64,000 nucleotides of DNA. Source: an uncultured Gammaproteobacteria bacterium. GTDB lineage: Bacteria > Pseudomonadota > Gammaproteobacteria > Arenicellales > JAANXG01. The notes under the pieces were generated by a model that saw nothing but the letters and a program-made list of their open reading frames with translations, was not told where the DNA came from and ran no database searches. The position numbers and the translations under genes were made by a program. Location of the stretch: positions 74,568-138,567 of the forward strand of contig CAMYNL010000003.1 in assembly GCA_947259705.1 (NCBI GenBank), read 5' to 3'. Below, in pieces: positions 1 to 9,954 of the stretch; within the stretch, counting starts at the first letter, position 1; every line of letters begins with the position of its first letter.

Positions 1-514
1 ACTCACGGTATACAGGGGCCGGGCGGACACCTGGTAGAAAACCGTTATCGGTGCGCTGTGGGCCTTCGGCGTCGTCTGTGAAATCGGCGTCTTCCTGGTC
101 ATGCATCGGATCCATCTTCGCATTCGGGTGGTGACATTGCTGGCGACGAGTTTTGTCTTCACCGCGATACGATGGGCACTGATCGCTTTTTATCCGGAGC
201 AACTGCCGGTGATGATATTCAGCCAGGGCCTGCATGCCATCACCTTCGGCGTCTATCATGCTGCTGCGATTCAGCTGATCCATCAGTTCTTCCATGGCCC
301 CCATCAGCACCGGGGACAGGCCCTCTACAGCAGCCTCAGTTTCGGAGTCGGCGGATCCTTGGGAAGCCTGTACGCCGGTTACGCCTGGACTTCGGTGGGC
401 CCGCTGTGGACATTCCTCACCGCGGCGGCGACCGCCGTCATTGCGTTTGTGCTGGTGGTCGCTTTCGTGCGGCCGGTCGCCACGGGATCGACCTGGGCTC
501 CCGCGGTGGAGTGA
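1..514 (+). pseudogene. MFS transporter (HcaT/MFS_1-like), C-terminal part, frame broken
   Basis: The readable frame starts at 38 (KTVIGALW...) and runs to the TGA at 512-514. It gives the last four or so hydrophobic helices of a major facilitator of the phenylpropionate/nucleoside-symporter-like type, an inner-membrane protein. Upstream, this frame hits TAG at 35-37. If the 22 bases at about 16-37 are skipped, 'HGIQ' (4-15) joins directly to 'KTVIGALW', restoring the family-like pattern HG-x4-IG-x-LW. The gene therefore looks broken by a 22-nt insertion, unless this is a sequence-edge artefact. The N-terminal part lies outside the window, so the substrate cannot be told and the break cannot be confirmed here. 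Confidence 0.6.
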
Positions 515-518
515 AAAG

Positions 519-950
519 TCAAACGGCTTTGCGTTGAGGAAACGCGACTATCTCCGGCACCGTTGCCACCGGGGCGCCCGCCGTGTCCGGATCGGTCTGG
601 AAGATCTCCCGCAACGACCAGCCGACCTCCTCGAGCAGGTTGACTTGGTCGATGTCGGTGGTGCGGCAGCGAGTCAGCCGCCAGCGAATCTCGCCCAGTG
701 CCGCGAAGGTGGGCCCGGGTTGCACACGGGCGTCCAGATGTCCACAGCGGTTGCGGCGGTAGATCATGCGCAGCATGTCTTTGCTGAGTTCGTAATGCAC
801 CGCGTCGGGGAGCAGCAGCTCATTGATGTCGGAAGCGTCGTCGCGCAACGGCAGGTGATGCCGTCCCACCCGGTCGGCCAGCGCCAGCGCCAGGGCGCGA
901 TAAGCCACCACGTGTGGTGTAATGCGACATATGTCATTTGGATTCGACAT
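519..950 (-). CDS. Hypothetical protein, 143 aa
   Basis: The frame is open from ATG 950 ([13 protein letters not shown]...) to 519, convergent with the MFS remnant and divergent from leuC. A TTG four codons further upstream is the alternative start. No signal peptide or membrane helix is visible. The protein is soluble-looking and Arg/Leu-rich in the middle, with the stretch '[26 protein letters not shown]'-like composition near residues 90-118 suggesting a helical fold. I do not recognise the family. Codon use resembles the neighbouring genes, which supports a real gene. Confidence 0.6.
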   Translation of the reverse strand: MSNPNDICRITPHVVAYRALALALADRVGRHHLPLRDDASDINELLLPDAVHYELSKDMLRMIYRRNRCGHLDARVQPGPTFAALGEIRWRLTRCRTTDIDQVNLLEEVGWSLREIFQTDPDTAGAPVATVPEIVAFPQRKAV

Positions 951-1072
951 GGCCCACTGCAAGTGTTTTCAGGTGCCGAGGGCAGCGCCTCGACGCACAA
1001 ATTTATGTGATAACATATTTCAGTTTAACCCTGGCAGACACCAGGCTTCCTCAAACTGACCTAACGAATACT

Positions 1073-2479
1073 ATGGCCGGAAAGACGTTGTATGACAAGC
1101 TCTGGAACGCCCACGTGGTGCGCGAAGAAGAGGACGGCACGTGCCTGCTCTACATCGACCGACAACTCGTGCATGAAGTGACGTCTCCGCAGGCTTTCGA
1201 AGGCCTGCGGATCGCGGAGCGCCGACCCTGGCGGGTATCGGCCAACCTGGCAGTGGCAGACCACAATGTGCCCACGACCAACCGCAACCAGGGCATCGAT
1301 GACCCGGTCTCAAAACTGCAGGTGGATACGCTTGATGCCAACTGCGTGGAGTTCGGTATTACCGAATTCCGCATGAACGACAAGCGACAGGGCATCGTAC
1401 ACGTGATCGGTCCCGAGCAGGGAGCCACACTGCCCGGCATGACCATTGTCTGCGGGGATTCGCACACTTCAACCCATGGTGCGCTGGCGGCCCTGGCATT
1501 CGGTATCGGCACGTCGGAAGTGGAACATGTGTTGGCGACCCAATGCCTGCTGCAGAAGAAATCGAAAAACATGCGCATAGAGGTCAACGGCTCTCTGGCC
1601 GGGGGCGTGACCCCCAAGGATGTGGCGCTGGCCATTATCGGCCGCATCGGTACTGCCGGCGGAACCGGCTACGTCATCGAGTATGCCGGTTCAACGATGC
1701 GTGACATGTCCGTCGAGGGACGCATGACCGTCTGTAACATGACTATCGAGGCGGGCGCCCGCGCCGGCATGATTGCGTGCGACCAGGCGACGATCGATTA
1801 TTTGCTCGATCGCCCGTACGCTCCTCGGGGCGACGCGTGGGAGCGGGCGACTGAGAACTGGTGGCAACTGCACAGCGATACGGATGCTGTATTTGATACC
1901 GAGCTGCTGCTCGAGGCCGGCAACCTCGCACCCCAGGTGACCTGGGGTACGTCACCTGAAATGGTTGCCGAGGTCTCCGCCCGGGTGCCGGATCCCGACG
2001 CGGAACAGGACCCCGCCAGGCGCCAGCACCGCCGGCGTGCGCTCGAATACATGGGGCTCACGCCTGGCATGGCTATTTCGGACATCCGCCCCGACAAGGT
2101 GTTCATCGGCTCCTGCACCAACTCCCGTATTGAAGACCTGCGTGACGCGGCGCGTGTCGTCAAGGGTCGTCGTGTTGACGGCAGCATCAGACTGGCCATG
2201 GTGGTGCCCGGTTCGGGCCTGGTAAAGGCGCAGGCGGAATCCGAGGGCCTTGACCGCGTATTCGTTGAAGCCGGGTTTGAATGGCGCGAACCAGGCTGCT
2301 CGATGTGTCTGGCAATGAACGCGGACCGTCTGGAGCCGGGGGAACGCTGCGCATCCACGTCCAACCGGAACTTCGAGGGCCGACAGGGCCGCGGCGGCCG
2401 CACCCATCTTGTATCGCCGGCTATGGCGGCGGCGGCGGCGGTCACTGGCCGATTCACCGACGTAAGGGAGCTGTTATAG
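1073..2479 (+). CDS. leuC: 3-isopropylmalate dehydratase large subunit
   Basis: This is the large subunit of isopropylmalate isomerase, which interconverts 2- and 3-isopropylmalate in leucine synthesis as a LeuC-LeuD heterodimer in the cytoplasm. From ATG 1073 ([11 protein letters not shown]) it is 468 aa, the usual length; the frame is open further upstream but without homology. The aconitase-type 4Fe-4S ligands are present: Cys348 in GSCTNS, and Cys409 and Cys412 in CSMC. The '[10 protein letters not shown]' substrate-loop motif lies near residue 130. leuD starts 2 bases after the stop, so the two are translationally coupled, followed by leuB. Confidence 0.97.
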   Translation: MAGKTLYDKLWNAHVVREEEDGTCLLYIDRQLVHEVTSPQAFEGLRIAERRPWRVSANLAVADHNVPTTNRNQGIDDPVSKLQVDTLDANCVEFGITEFRMNDKRQGIVHVIGPEQGATLPGMTIVCGDSHTSTHGALAALAFGIGTSEVEHVLATQCLLQKKSKNMRIEVNGSLAGGVTPKDVALAIIGRIGTAGGTGYVIEYAGSTMRDMSVEGRMTVCNMTIEAGARAGMIACDQATIDYLLDRPYAPRGDAWERATENWWQLHSDTDAVFDTELLLEAGNLAPQVTWGTSPEMVAEVSARVPDPDAEQDPARRQHRRRALEYMGLTPGMAISDIRPDKVFIGSCTNSRIEDLRDAARVVKGRRVDGSIRLAMVVPGSGLVKAQAESEGLDRVFVEAGFEWREPGCSMCLAMNADRLEPGERCASTSNRNFEGRQGRGGRTHLVSPAMAAAAAVTGRFTDVRELL

Positions 2480-2481
2480 CC

Positions 2482-3132
2482 ATGCAACCGTTTACTATCC
2501 TGGACGGGCTGGTCGCACCACTGGATCAAGCGAACGTGGATACCGACCAGATCATCCCTAAACAGTACTTGAAGTCGATTAAGCGTACCGGTTTTGGTCC
2601 CTGCCTGTTCGACGAGTTGCGCTACCTGGATCCGGGCGAACCCGGGATGGACCACGGCAAACGGCGTCTCAACCCTGAGTTCGTGCTCAACCAGCCCCGC
2701 TATCAGGGTGCCCAGGTGCTTCTAGCGCGAGAAAATTTCGGCTGCGGTTCCTCACGGGAACATGCGCCCTGGGCACTGGCTGACTACGGTTTCCGCGCCA
2801 TTATCGCGCCGAGTTTCGCGGACATTTTCTACAACAACTGTTGCAAGAATGGCATCCTGCCGGTGGTGTTGAAGGCCGCGGAGGTGGAGGCGTTGTTCCA
2901 GGCGACCGGGGCGCAGCCCGGCTACAGCCTGCGCGTCGATCTGCAGGCGCAGACGGTCACCACGCCGGACGGGAGGTCATTCGGGTTCGACGTCGATCCG
3001 GGCCACAAGCACCGGCTCCTCACCGGTCTCGACGATATCGGGTCGACTCTGCAGCACGCAGATGCAATCCGTACATACGAGTCACGCCGCGCGCGGGAGG
3101 TGCCGTGGCTGTTTCCCGACGCGACCGCCTGA
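2482..3132 (+). CDS. leuD: 3-isopropylmalate dehydratase small subunit
   Basis: 216-aa small (swivel-domain) subunit of isopropylmalate isomerase. The N-terminus '[16 protein letters not shown]' and the internal '[15 protein letters not shown]' are family signatures that shape the substrate pocket completing the LeuC active site. ATG 2482 directly follows the leuC stop. The C-terminal '[16 protein letters not shown]' is also typical. It is slightly longer than the E. coli protein (201 aa) because of an Arg-rich tail. A 95-bp AT-richer gap separates it from leuB. Confidence 0.97.
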   Translation: MQPFTILDGLVAPLDQANVDTDQIIPKQYLKSIKRTGFGPCLFDELRYLDPGEPGMDHGKRRLNPEFVLNQPRYQGAQVLLARENFGCGSSREHAPWALADYGFRAIIAPSFADIFYNNCCKNGILPVVLKAAEVEALFQATGAQPGYSLRVDLQAQTVTTPDGRSFGFDVDPGHKHRLLTGLDDIGSTLQHADAIRTYESRRAREVPWLFPDATA

Positions 3133-3227
3133 CGCGCGCGACCGGAACCCGCGGTGTGCGCTTTTTGTCGTGCGGTAGACCCCGTTTTTCATTCGTAAAA
3201 CACATTAATTTGTAGTCATAACTTATT

Positions 3228-4301
3228 ATGAATAAAAGGCTTTTATTGCTCGGGGGAGACGGAATCGGTCCCGAGGTGGTCGCGGAGGCGCGTAAACTGA
3301 TCGACATCCTCAGCGCTGATCATGGCCTGGCCGTGACCTGTGAGGAGGGCCTGGTGGGCGGCGCGGCCTATGATGCGGAGGGCACGCCATTACCGACGCG
3401 CACCCTGGAGCAGGCGCGCTTGGCGGATGCTATCCTGCTGGGGGCAGTGGGTGGACCCGCCTGGGAGGCCCTGCCCTACGCGGAGCGGCCGGAAAGAGGG
3501 CTCCTGGGCATCCGCGCGGCGCTGGATCTGTACGCCAACCTGAGGCCGGCCATGACCTATCCTGAACTGGCGGCGGCGTCCAGCCTGAAGCCGCAACTGG
3601 TGGCGGGTCTCGACCTGATGATCGTCCGCGAGTTGACCGGTGGCATCTACTTTGGTGAGCCGCGCGGCATCAAGACGGCGGACAACGGCGAGCGCACCGG
3701 CTTCAACACCCTGGTATACAGCGAGCCCGAGATCGAACGCATTGCGCGCACGGCATTCGAGGTGGCGCAGGTACGCGGGCGCCGGGTGTGTTCCGTGGAC
3801 AAGGCGAATGTGCTGGAAAGCACCGAGTTGTGGCGGGAAGTGGTAACCGAGGTGGGACGGGACTATCCGGATTGCGAACTCAGCCACCTTTATGTCGACA
3901 ATGCCGCCATGCAGCTGGTGCGGCAGCCCAGGCAATTCGACGTGATCGTGACCACCAACATGTTCGGAGACATCCTTTCGGACGTTGCGGCGATGCTGAC
4001 CGGTTCCATCGGCATGCTGCCCTCGGCGTCGCTGAACAGCAAAGGCCAGGGCATGTACGAACCGGTGCACGGCTCGGCGCCGGATATCGCCGGCAAGGGT
4101 ATCGCCAATCCCCTCGCCACCGTGCTATCGGTGGCTATGATGCTGCGTTACTCGCTCGGCGAAGCGGCGCTCGCTGATCGCGTTGATCGTGCCGTGGCGA
4201 GGGTGATCGCTGACGGCCTGCGCACCGCCGACATCTACCAGGGCGAGGGCCGGATGGTCGGTACGGCGGAGATGGGCGACGCGGTGATCGCCGCGCTGTA
4301 G
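3228..4301 (+). CDS. leuB: 3-isopropylmalate dehydrogenase
   Basis: 357-aa NAD-dependent beta-decarboxylating dehydrogenase that turns 3-isopropylmalate into 2-ketoisocaproate (via 2-isopropyl-3-oxosuccinate). Family marks: the N-terminal '[14 protein letters not shown]', '[14 protein letters not shown]', the metal-site Asp residues in '[10 protein letters not shown]' and '[14 protein letters not shown]', and the NAD-loop '[17 protein letters not shown]'. ATG 3228 is the first plausible start. It is third in the leuCDB run, 38 bp before asd. The 95-bp gap upstream is long enough for a separate promoter, but I see no convincing one. Confidence 0.97.
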   Translation: MNKRLLLLGGDGIGPEVVAEARKLIDILSADHGLAVTCEEGLVGGAAYDAEGTPLPTRTLEQARLADAILLGAVGGPAWEALPYAERPERGLLGIRAALDLYANLRPAMTYPELAAASSLKPQLVAGLDLMIVRELTGGIYFGEPRGIKTADNGERTGFNTLVYSEPEIERIARTAFEVAQVRGRRVCSVDKANVLESTELWREVVTEVGRDYPDCELSHLYVDNAAMQLVRQPRQFDVIVTTNMFGDILSDVAAMLTGSIGMLPSASLNSKGQGMYEPVHGSAPDIAGKGIANPLATVLSVAMMLRYSLGEAALADRVDRAVARVIADGLRTADIYQGEGRMVGTAEMGDAVIAAL

Positions 4302-4339
4302 AAGTGACGCCAAGACTACGGTATTGATGAACCACGCCA

Positions 4340-5362
4340 ATGACAACTAGATACGCAGTTGCGGTGGTCGGGGCGACCGGCGCGGTGGGCGAAGCCATGC
4401 TGCAGACGCTGACCGACCGGAAGTTTCCGGCCGCGGACGTCTTTCCCCTGGCATCACAGCGGTCGGCCGGCACCAGGGTCCAGTGTGCGGGCAGGAATCT
4501 CACCGTCGGCAACCTCGCCGATTTTGATTTCTCGCGGGCGCAGATAGCCCTGTTCTCCGCCGGGGCGTCCGTGTCCCGCGACTATGCGCCCAAGGCGGCG
4601 GCAGCAGGCTGTGTGGTGATCGACAACACTTCCCAGTTCCGTTACGACGACGACGTACCCCTGGTCGTGCCCGAGGTCAATCCGCAAGCCATCGCGGCCT
4701 ATGAGCAACGCGGCATTATTGCCAATCCCAACTGCTCCACCATCCAGATGGTGGTGGCACTTAAGCCCATTTACGATGCCGTGGGCATCGAACGGGTGAA
4801 CGTGTGCACCTATCAGGCGGTGTCCGGCACCGGAAAATCGGCCATCGAAGAGCTCGCCAGCCAGAGCGCTGCACTGCTCAATGGCCGCGATATCGAATGC
4901 CGCGTATATCCCAAACAGATCGCGTTCAACGCGCTGCCGCACATAGACGTTTTCCTTGACAACGGCTATACCAAGGAAGAGATGAAAATGGTCTGGGAAA
5001 CCCAGAAGATCTTGGGAGATGAACGGATAAGGGTCAACCCGACTGCGGTGCGGATTCCCGTGTTTTACGGTCATTCCGAGGCCATACATATCGAAACCGG
5101 ACGAGAGATCTCAGCCGACGAGGCCCGGGAACTGCTGCGTTCGGCACCCGGCATAGAGGTGCTGGACGAACGTCGGGACGGTGGTTATCCCACGGCGGTG
5201 ACCGAAGCTGCACACCGTGATGCGGTATTCGTCGGACGTATCCGGCAGGATATTTCCCACGCGCGCGGCCTGGATCTGTGGGTTGTAGCCGACAATGTGC
5301 GTAAAGGCGCCGCCTTAAATAGTGTACAGATCGCGGAACATTTGATAAAAGACCATTTGTGA
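4340..5362 (+). CDS. asd: Aspartate-semialdehyde dehydrogenase
   Basis: 340 aa, NADPH-dependent; makes aspartate semialdehyde from aspartyl phosphate, the branch point to lysine/DAP, threonine and methionine. The N-terminus carries the Rossmann glycine motif 'VVGATGAVGEAML'. The catalytic Cys is residue 132 in 'NPNCSTIQ', and 'VCTYQAVSGTGKSAIEEL' follows. The length and motif spelling match the shorter USG-1/Gram-positive-like Asd type rather than the E. coli type. Pseudomonas carries two asd-type genes between leuB and fimV; only one is present here. Confidence 0.95.
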   Translation: MTTRYAVAVVGATGAVGEAMLQTLTDRKFPAADVFPLASQRSAGTRVQCAGRNLTVGNLADFDFSRAQIALFSAGASVSRDYAPKAAAAGCVVIDNTSQFRYDDDVPLVVPEVNPQAIAAYEQRGIIANPNCSTIQMVVALKPIYDAVGIERVNVCTYQAVSGTGKSAIEELASQSAALLNGRDIECRVYPKQIAFNALPHIDVFLDNGYTKEEMKMVWETQKILGDERIRVNPTAVRIPVFYGHSEAIHIETGREISADEARELLRSAPGIEVLDERRDGGYPTAVTEAAHRDAVFVGRIRQDISHARGLDLWVVADNVRKGAALNSVQIAEHLIKDHL

Positions 5363-5442
5363 CTAATACTTATTCAGTATTTATAAAGATTGTCCATAAT
5401 ACCCCTAGCTAACTTACTATTAACAAAGCATATTTTGGGACG
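5363..5442 (+). promoter_or_regulatory. AT-rich gap, probable fimV promoter region
   Basis: These 80 bases are markedly AT-rich compared with the genes around them. A weak sigma-70 reading is TTGTCC at 5390-5395 with TACTAT at 5415-5420, but the spacer is 19 bp. CATAAT at 5395-5400 is another -10-like hexamer without a matching -35. Base composition suggests fimV has its own promoter, but the exact element is not resolved. Confidence 0.35.
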
Positions 5443-8361
5443 ATGTGGCGCACTAGAATGACCATGATTCTCTGCCGTAACAAACCGTTGATCGCGATCC
5501 TGGCCCGGGCCTTGCTGGGCCTGTGTATTGTCGGGTTGTCAACCTCCGTGCACGCCCTTGGACTCGGCAATATTCGCATCATGTCGGCTCTTGATGAGCC
5601 GCTGGTGGCGGAGATCGAGCTGACCTCGCCGCAGCCGTCAGCGATGGAGTCGCTGCAGGTCGAGCTGGGTTCGGTAGAGGATTTCCAGCGCGCCGGCGTC
5701 AACCGCTCCGAACACCTGCTGGGTATGGAGTTCGAACTCACCACTCGTGACGGCACGCCGATCATCCGGGTGACCACGGTACAGCCCGCACGGGAGCCAT
5801 TTCTGCATTTTCTGGTGACCGCGAAGTGGTCGGGCGGAAGGCTGCTGAGAGAGTACACCGCGCTGCTGGATCCCCCGAAATATACGGCTGAAGCGCCGGC
5901 GCCGGTGAGCCCGCCCCGGGAGACAGTGGACGCTGGCAGCCGGGTGGCCGCGGAGCCGACACCCATGGTGGAGCCGCAGCTGGCGCCGCCGGTTGCCGCG
6001 CCGACGGGGGCGCAGCCCGCGGCGGCGGCCGCGGTCCCGGCGACGGAGGCGGATGTCGGACGCACTGCCCAGTACGGCCCCACGGAGGCGGGCGACACCC
6101 TGTGGAACATCGCGTCTTCGCTGGACACTGGCGATCCCAACGTGAGCGTCTACCAGATCATGCTGGCGTTGCTGCGGGAGAACCCGGACGCCTTCATCGA
6201 CAACAACATCAACCGGCTCAAGAAGGGCCAGGTGCTGCGGCTCGCCAATATCGATGCCATTGGGGACATGGTGCAGCAACAGGAGGCGGTTGCGGCGTAC
6301 CAGGCGCAGCTGGAGGAATGGCAGTCCTACAAGGCAACGGTGGCGCAGCGCAGTGGTGAAGTGAGCGTGCCGTCGGAACGCGCCGGGACCGAGCCGGCCG
6401 CAGAACCTGCTCAACCGACGGCCGCTGCTGCTGAAACCGAGGATGTGCTGAAGATTGTCAGGGCCACCGTGGAGAAGGAGCGCCAGGACCAGGCAGACGC
6501 CGGCACCGATCAGGCAGCGCCGGTCGAGGACTTGTCGGCGGCGAAGCGCGAGGTTGCGACGTTGCGCGAGCAGATGCTGACGCTGGAGGAATCGCTGGCT
6601 TCGCGCGAATTGGAAAACCGGGAATTGCGTGAGCGCGTGGCAATGCTCGAGAGCCAGGTCAGCAATGCCCGTCGTCTGATGGAGATCGAGAGCCAGGAAC
6701 TGGCTGCGGCGCAACAGCAAGCCAGAGAACAGGCGGAAAAGGCCGCTGCCGCCGAGGAGGCCGCCGCCAGGGCCGCCCAAGCAGCGGCGCAGGCGAAGGC
6801 CACGGCCGCCAAGCCCGCGCCGACCCCGCAGGTTGCCGGGGCGCAACCCCAGCCGGCGGCCAAACCCAAAACCGCGCCACCGCCTGCAGCGGCCAAGCCC
6901 GCTGCCCCCAAGCCGACGGCAAAGCCAGGGTCCGCAGCGACCCGCCGTATGCCCAGCCCTGCACCAGAGCCGGATAAGCCCTGGTGGGAAGGCATCATGG
7001 ATACGCTGTTTGGGAGCTGGATGTGGATGATGGCGGCGTTGGTCGGTTTGATCGTCGTTGTTGTCGGCGCGCTGCTGTTCCTGCGCCGGCGCCGTTCTAT
7101 CGCCGAATTTGAAGAGAGCATCCTGTCTGGAAGCGCCCTCGAAGGGCAGACCGAGACCACCGACACCGGGGTGAGCAGCGATGGCACCGACACCTCTTTT
7201 CTGAGTGATTTCGGCATGGCCGGGATGGGCAGCATGCAGGCAGACGAAGTGGATCCCCTCGCCGAGGCGGAGGTTTATCTCGCCTATGGCCGTGACGAAC
7301 AGGCGGAGGAAGTGCTCAAGGAGGCGGTTAGCCGCAATCCGGATCGCGCGGAATTGAAGCTTAAGCTGCTGGAGATCTACGAGCACCGCAACGATCTCAA
7401 GTCCTTCGAAACCATCGCCGAGGAGCTGTACCCGGCCGGCGGACACGGCGATGCCGCGATCTGGCAGCAGGTGACCAAGATGGGGCGCAAGATGAATCCC
7501 GACAACCCGCTCTTCACCCAGGAACTGCCGACGATAGCTGCCGCGGACGGGGAGGCGGGTGGCAGCGCCGACGTAACGGAATTGGATTTCTCCAAAACGG
7601 ATGAGGGTGTGAAGCCACAAGTGAGCAGTGAAGACCGTGATCTTGGAGAACAACTCTCGGAAGAGCTTGAGAAGCACGGCGACACGCCGGTGGGTCCCGA
7701 CCTGCAGCCGTTCCCGGAACCTGAAACCGATACCAATCTTGAGGAACAATTGGACAAGCTTAGCGGCGACGCCGATGCGTCAGCAGCAGGGGCCGGCGGC
7801 GGTGATGAGCTCAGTGCATTCCAACCCGGCTCCGACGAAGAGACGCTCAACTTTGCCACTGACAATGTCTCGGAGTTGGACTTCAGACTGGATCTGGATG
7901 AGCCGGAGTCCGGCGCTGACGACGAAAAAGCCACCGCCGCCGATATCGACACGGACCTGGAACTCGACGACTTGGACTTCGAGTTCACGGACGTGGAAGA
8001 GGAGCCACGAAAGGAGGCGACAGGCGGCGAGCGCAAGGCTGAATCGGCCGAGGCCACCCTGGAGTTCGAGGCTGAAGACATACCGCCGCAAGAGACCTGG
8101 GGACCCGCCTCCAGCGATAAGCCGCCTGGCGCCGATGACGACAGGCCTGCCTTGGATCTTGTCGACACCGGGTCCGCTGGCAGGGAGGCTGGGCACGACG
8201 ACGAGCATTGGGATGAAGCCGCCACCAAGCTTGACCTGGCGAAGGCCTATCTGGACATGGGCGACAAGGACGGTGCCCGCAATATCATCGAAGAGGTGAT
8301 GAAAGAGGGTAACGCGGCACAGCGTGACCAGGCGGCGCAGCTCGCGACGCAGCTGGGCTGA
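5443..8361 (+). CDS. fimV: FimV/HubP-family polar hub protein
   Basis: 972 aa. FimV/HubP proteins are inner-membrane hubs binding peptidoglycan and organising the cell pole (type IV pili, twitching, chromosome or chemotaxis placement). Domains in order: signal peptide (about 1-32, ending near 'STSVHA'), conserved N-terminal periplasmic domain (about 33-145), Ala/Pro-rich linker, LysM-like domain (about 208-272, 'EAGDTLWNIA'), coiled coil (about 360-440), Ala/Pro/Lys-rich segment, one membrane helix (about 525-548), then an acidic cytoplasmic tail with TPR-like repeats. It ends in the C-terminal FimV motif (about 925-972, 'TKLDLAKAYLDMGDKDGA'). ATG 5443 and ATG 5458 are both possible starts. 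Confidence 0.95.
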   Translation: MWRTRMTMILCRNKPLIAILARALLGLCIVGLSTSVHALGLGNIRIMSALDEPLVAEIELTSPQPSAMESLQVELGSVEDFQRAGVNRSEHLLGMEFELTTRDGTPIIRVTTVQPAREPFLHFLVTAKWSGGRLLREYTALLDPPKYTAEAPAPVSPPRETVDAGSRVAAEPTPMVEPQLAPPVAAPTGAQPAAAAAVPATEADVGRTAQYGPTEAGDTLWNIASSLDTGDPNVSVYQIMLALLRENPDAFIDNNINRLKKGQVLRLANIDAIGDMVQQQEAVAAYQAQLEEWQSYKATVAQRSGEVSVPSERAGTEPAAEPAQPTAAAAETEDVLKIVRATVEKERQDQADAGTDQAAPVEDLSAAKREVATLREQMLTLEESLASRELENRELRERVAMLESQVSNARRLMEIESQELAAAQQQAREQAEKAAAAEEAAARAAQAAAQAKATAAKPAPTPQVAGAQPQPAAKPKTAPPPAAAKPAAPKPTAKPGSAATRRMPSPAPEPDKPWWEGIMDTLFGSWMWMMAALVGLIVVVVGALLFLRRRRSIAEFEESILSGSALEGQTETTDTGVSSDGTDTSFLSDFGMAGMGSMQADEVDPLAEAEVYLAYGRDEQAEEVLKEAVSRNPDRAELKLKLLEIYEHRNDLKSFETIAEELYPAGGHGDAAIWQQVTKMGRKMNPDNPLFTQELPTIAAADGEAGGSADVTELDFSKTDEGVKPQVSSEDRDLGEQLSEELEKHGDTPVGPDLQPFPEPETDTNLEEQLDKLSGDADASAAGAGGGDELSAFQPGSDEETLNFATDNVSELDFRLDLDEPESGADDEKATAADIDTDLELDDLDFEFTDVEEEPRKEATGGERKAESAEATLEFEAEDIPPQETWGPASSDKPPGADDDRPALDLVDTGSAGREAGHDDEHWDEAATKLDLAKAYLDMGDKDGARNIIEEVMKEGNAAQRDQAAQLATQLG

Positions 8362-8366
8362 GCTAA

Positions 8367-8398
8367 GGGGTCTTGGCCAAGGCCCCGCCTGGCGGGGC
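8367..8398 (+). promoter_or_regulatory. Two overlapping, mutually exclusive hairpins
   Basis: GGGGTCTTGG/CCAAGGCCCC (8367-8386, one G-T mismatch) overlaps GCCCCGC-CTG-GCGGGGC (8382-8398). They share GCCCC, so only one can form at a time. There is no T-tract, so this is not a clear terminator. It sits between the fimV stop and the truA start. Confidence 0.4.
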
Positions 8399-8438
8399 AC
8401 GGGGTCAAGCGAACCGAATCCCGCCCGCTAGAAGTGCC

Positions 8439-9218
8439 GTGCGTATCGCCGCCGGTATCGAGTACAACGGGACAGGTTTCAAGGGCTGGCAACGCCAGGT
8501 CGGGGTCCGCACGGTGCAGGAATGTGTGGAACAGGCCTTGTCCCGGGTCGCCGACCACGACGTCACCGTCGTCACCGCGGGGCGGACAGACTGCGGTGTA
8601 CACGCCACCGGCCAGGTGGTGCATTTCGATTCCCTTAATCTACGCAGCGATTATGCCTGGGTGCGCGGCACCAATTCCGCGCTGCCACCGGATATCCGGG
8701 TGTTGTGGGTACGTCCGGTATCCGGAGATTTCCACGCCCGTTTCGCGGCGATCGAACGCAGTTACCGCTATGTCATCCTGAACCGTCCGGTAAGGCCCGC
8801 GGTGTGGCATCGTCTGGCGGCATGGGAATATCGCCCGCTCGCAGTGCAGCTCATGCACGAGGCGGCCCAGTGTCTGCTGGGCAGTCATGACTTCAGCGCG
8901 TTCCGAGCCGCCGGGTGCCAGGCCCGTTCACCTTGCCGCACCATAACGCGGGTCGAGGCCGCGCGGAGCGGTGACTGGATCTGGGTGGACGTAGACGCCG
9001 ACGCGTTTCTACAGCACATGGTGAGAAACATCGTCGGGATGCTGATGGCCATCGGTCGCGGTGAACAGGCGGTGACCTGGAGCGACGCCGTGCTCCGCGG
9101 GCGGGACCGTACCCGGGGCGGCGTGACTGCCCCGCCGGAGGGCCTGTATCTGAGCGGTGTTCGCTATCCGGAGCGTTATCAATTGCCGTGTTCCCAACCT
9201 GCGGCGCGCTTTTGGTAA
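8439..9218 (+). CDS. truA: tRNA pseudouridine(38-40) synthase
   Basis: Forms pseudouridine at tRNA positions 38-40. From GTG 8439 (VRIAAGIEYNGTGFKGWQ) it is 259 aa, near the usual 250-270. The catalytic Asp is residue 51 in 'GRTDCGVHATGQV'. The frame remains open to a TTG at 8373, but that adds residues unlike the family, so GTG 8439 is preferred; its ribosome binding site is weak. The fimV-truA-trpF order is standard in gammaproteobacteria. The 3' end may overlap an upstream trpF start (GTG 9188). Confidence 0.95.
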   Translation: MRIAAGIEYNGTGFKGWQRQVGVRTVQECVEQALSRVADHDVTVVTAGRTDCGVHATGQVVHFDSLNLRSDYAWVRGTNSALPPDIRVLWVRPVSGDFHARFAAIERSYRYVILNRPVRPAVWHRLAAWEYRPLAVQLMHEAAQCLLGSHDFSAFRAAGCQARSPCRTITRVEAARSGDWIWVDVDADAFLQHMVRNIVGMLMAIGRGEQAVTWSDAVLRGRDRTRGGVTAPPEGLYLSGVRYPERYQLPCSQPAARFW

Positions 9219-9262
9219 GATTCGTGGTTGGCAATCGAGCGCTGTGTGAATTGGCTCATCCA

Positions 9263-9922
9263 GTGACTTCTCATGCGCGTACCCGCGTTAAGGTCTGCGG
9301 CATCACCAACCTGGACGATGCGCTCGCGGCAGTGGCGTCCGGGGCGGATGCGCTGGGCTTCATTTTCTGGCCCCATAGCTCCAGGTATATCTCGGCCACG
9401 AAAGCTACCGAGATCTGTGCCGAGATCCCGCCCTTCGTCACGCGCGTAGGTGTGCTTGTGGACCCGACGCGACACGAACTTGACGGCCTGATGCGCCAAG
9501 TGGCGCTGGATATTTTTCAGTTTCATGGCAACGAGACCGCCGACTTCTGCAATTCACAGCCCCATGCCTATTACAAGGCCCTGCGCATGAGTGCAGATAT
9601 GGATGTCGTCGCCGCAGCCAAGCAATACGATGGCTCGCGGGGCCTGCTCGTCGACAGCTATGTCCCGGACGTGCCAGGGGGAAGCGGCCGCACGTTTGAG
9701 TGGCGGCAGTTGCCAAAGAACCATATTAAGCCCATCATTCTGGCGGGGGGGCTTGGCCCTGGAAACGTCCAGCAGGCCATCCGGCTGGTGCGCCCTTACG
9801 CGGTGGATGTCAGCAGTGGCGTGGAGCAAATGAAAGGTAAGAAAGACCCGAGCCGGCTCCGCGAGTTCTTCGACGCGGTCAGATCGGTCGACGCAGAGCA
9901 GCAGCACGACCCCGCACACTGA
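9263..9922 (+). CDS. trpF: Phosphoribosylanthranilate isomerase
   Basis: Catalyses the Amadori rearrangement of phosphoribosylanthranilate to CdRP in tryptophan synthesis; TIM barrel. Catalytic Cys is in '[13 protein letters not shown]' and Asp in '[15 protein letters not shown]'. '[13 protein letters not shown]' and 'AVDVSSGVE' form the phosphate site. No ATG lies near the domain start; GTG 9263 (219 aa), TTG 9251 or GTG 9188 (overlapping truA) are candidates. I chose 9263 because it begins about ten residues before the first strand, as usual. trpB follows after 32 bp. Confidence 0.95.
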   Translation: MTSHARTRVKVCGITNLDDALAAVASGADALGFIFWPHSSRYISATKATEICAEIPPFVTRVGVLVDPTRHELDGLMRQVALDIFQFHGNETADFCNSQPHAYYKALRMSADMDVVAAAKQYDGSRGLLVDSYVPDVPGGSGRTFEWRQLPKNHIKPIILAGGLGPGNVQQAIRLVRPYAVDVSSGVEQMKGKKDPSRLREFFDAVRSVDAEQQHDPAH

Positions 9923-9954
9923 ATCAGGTCAAAACGAGGATACGGGAAAGCTCA

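Noticed and set aside
5638-7749. 703-codon minus-strand open frame inside fimV
   Set aside because: It mirrors the GC-rich, Ala/Pro/Glu-rich codons of fimV on the other strand; composition is His/Arg/Leu-rich with no domain.
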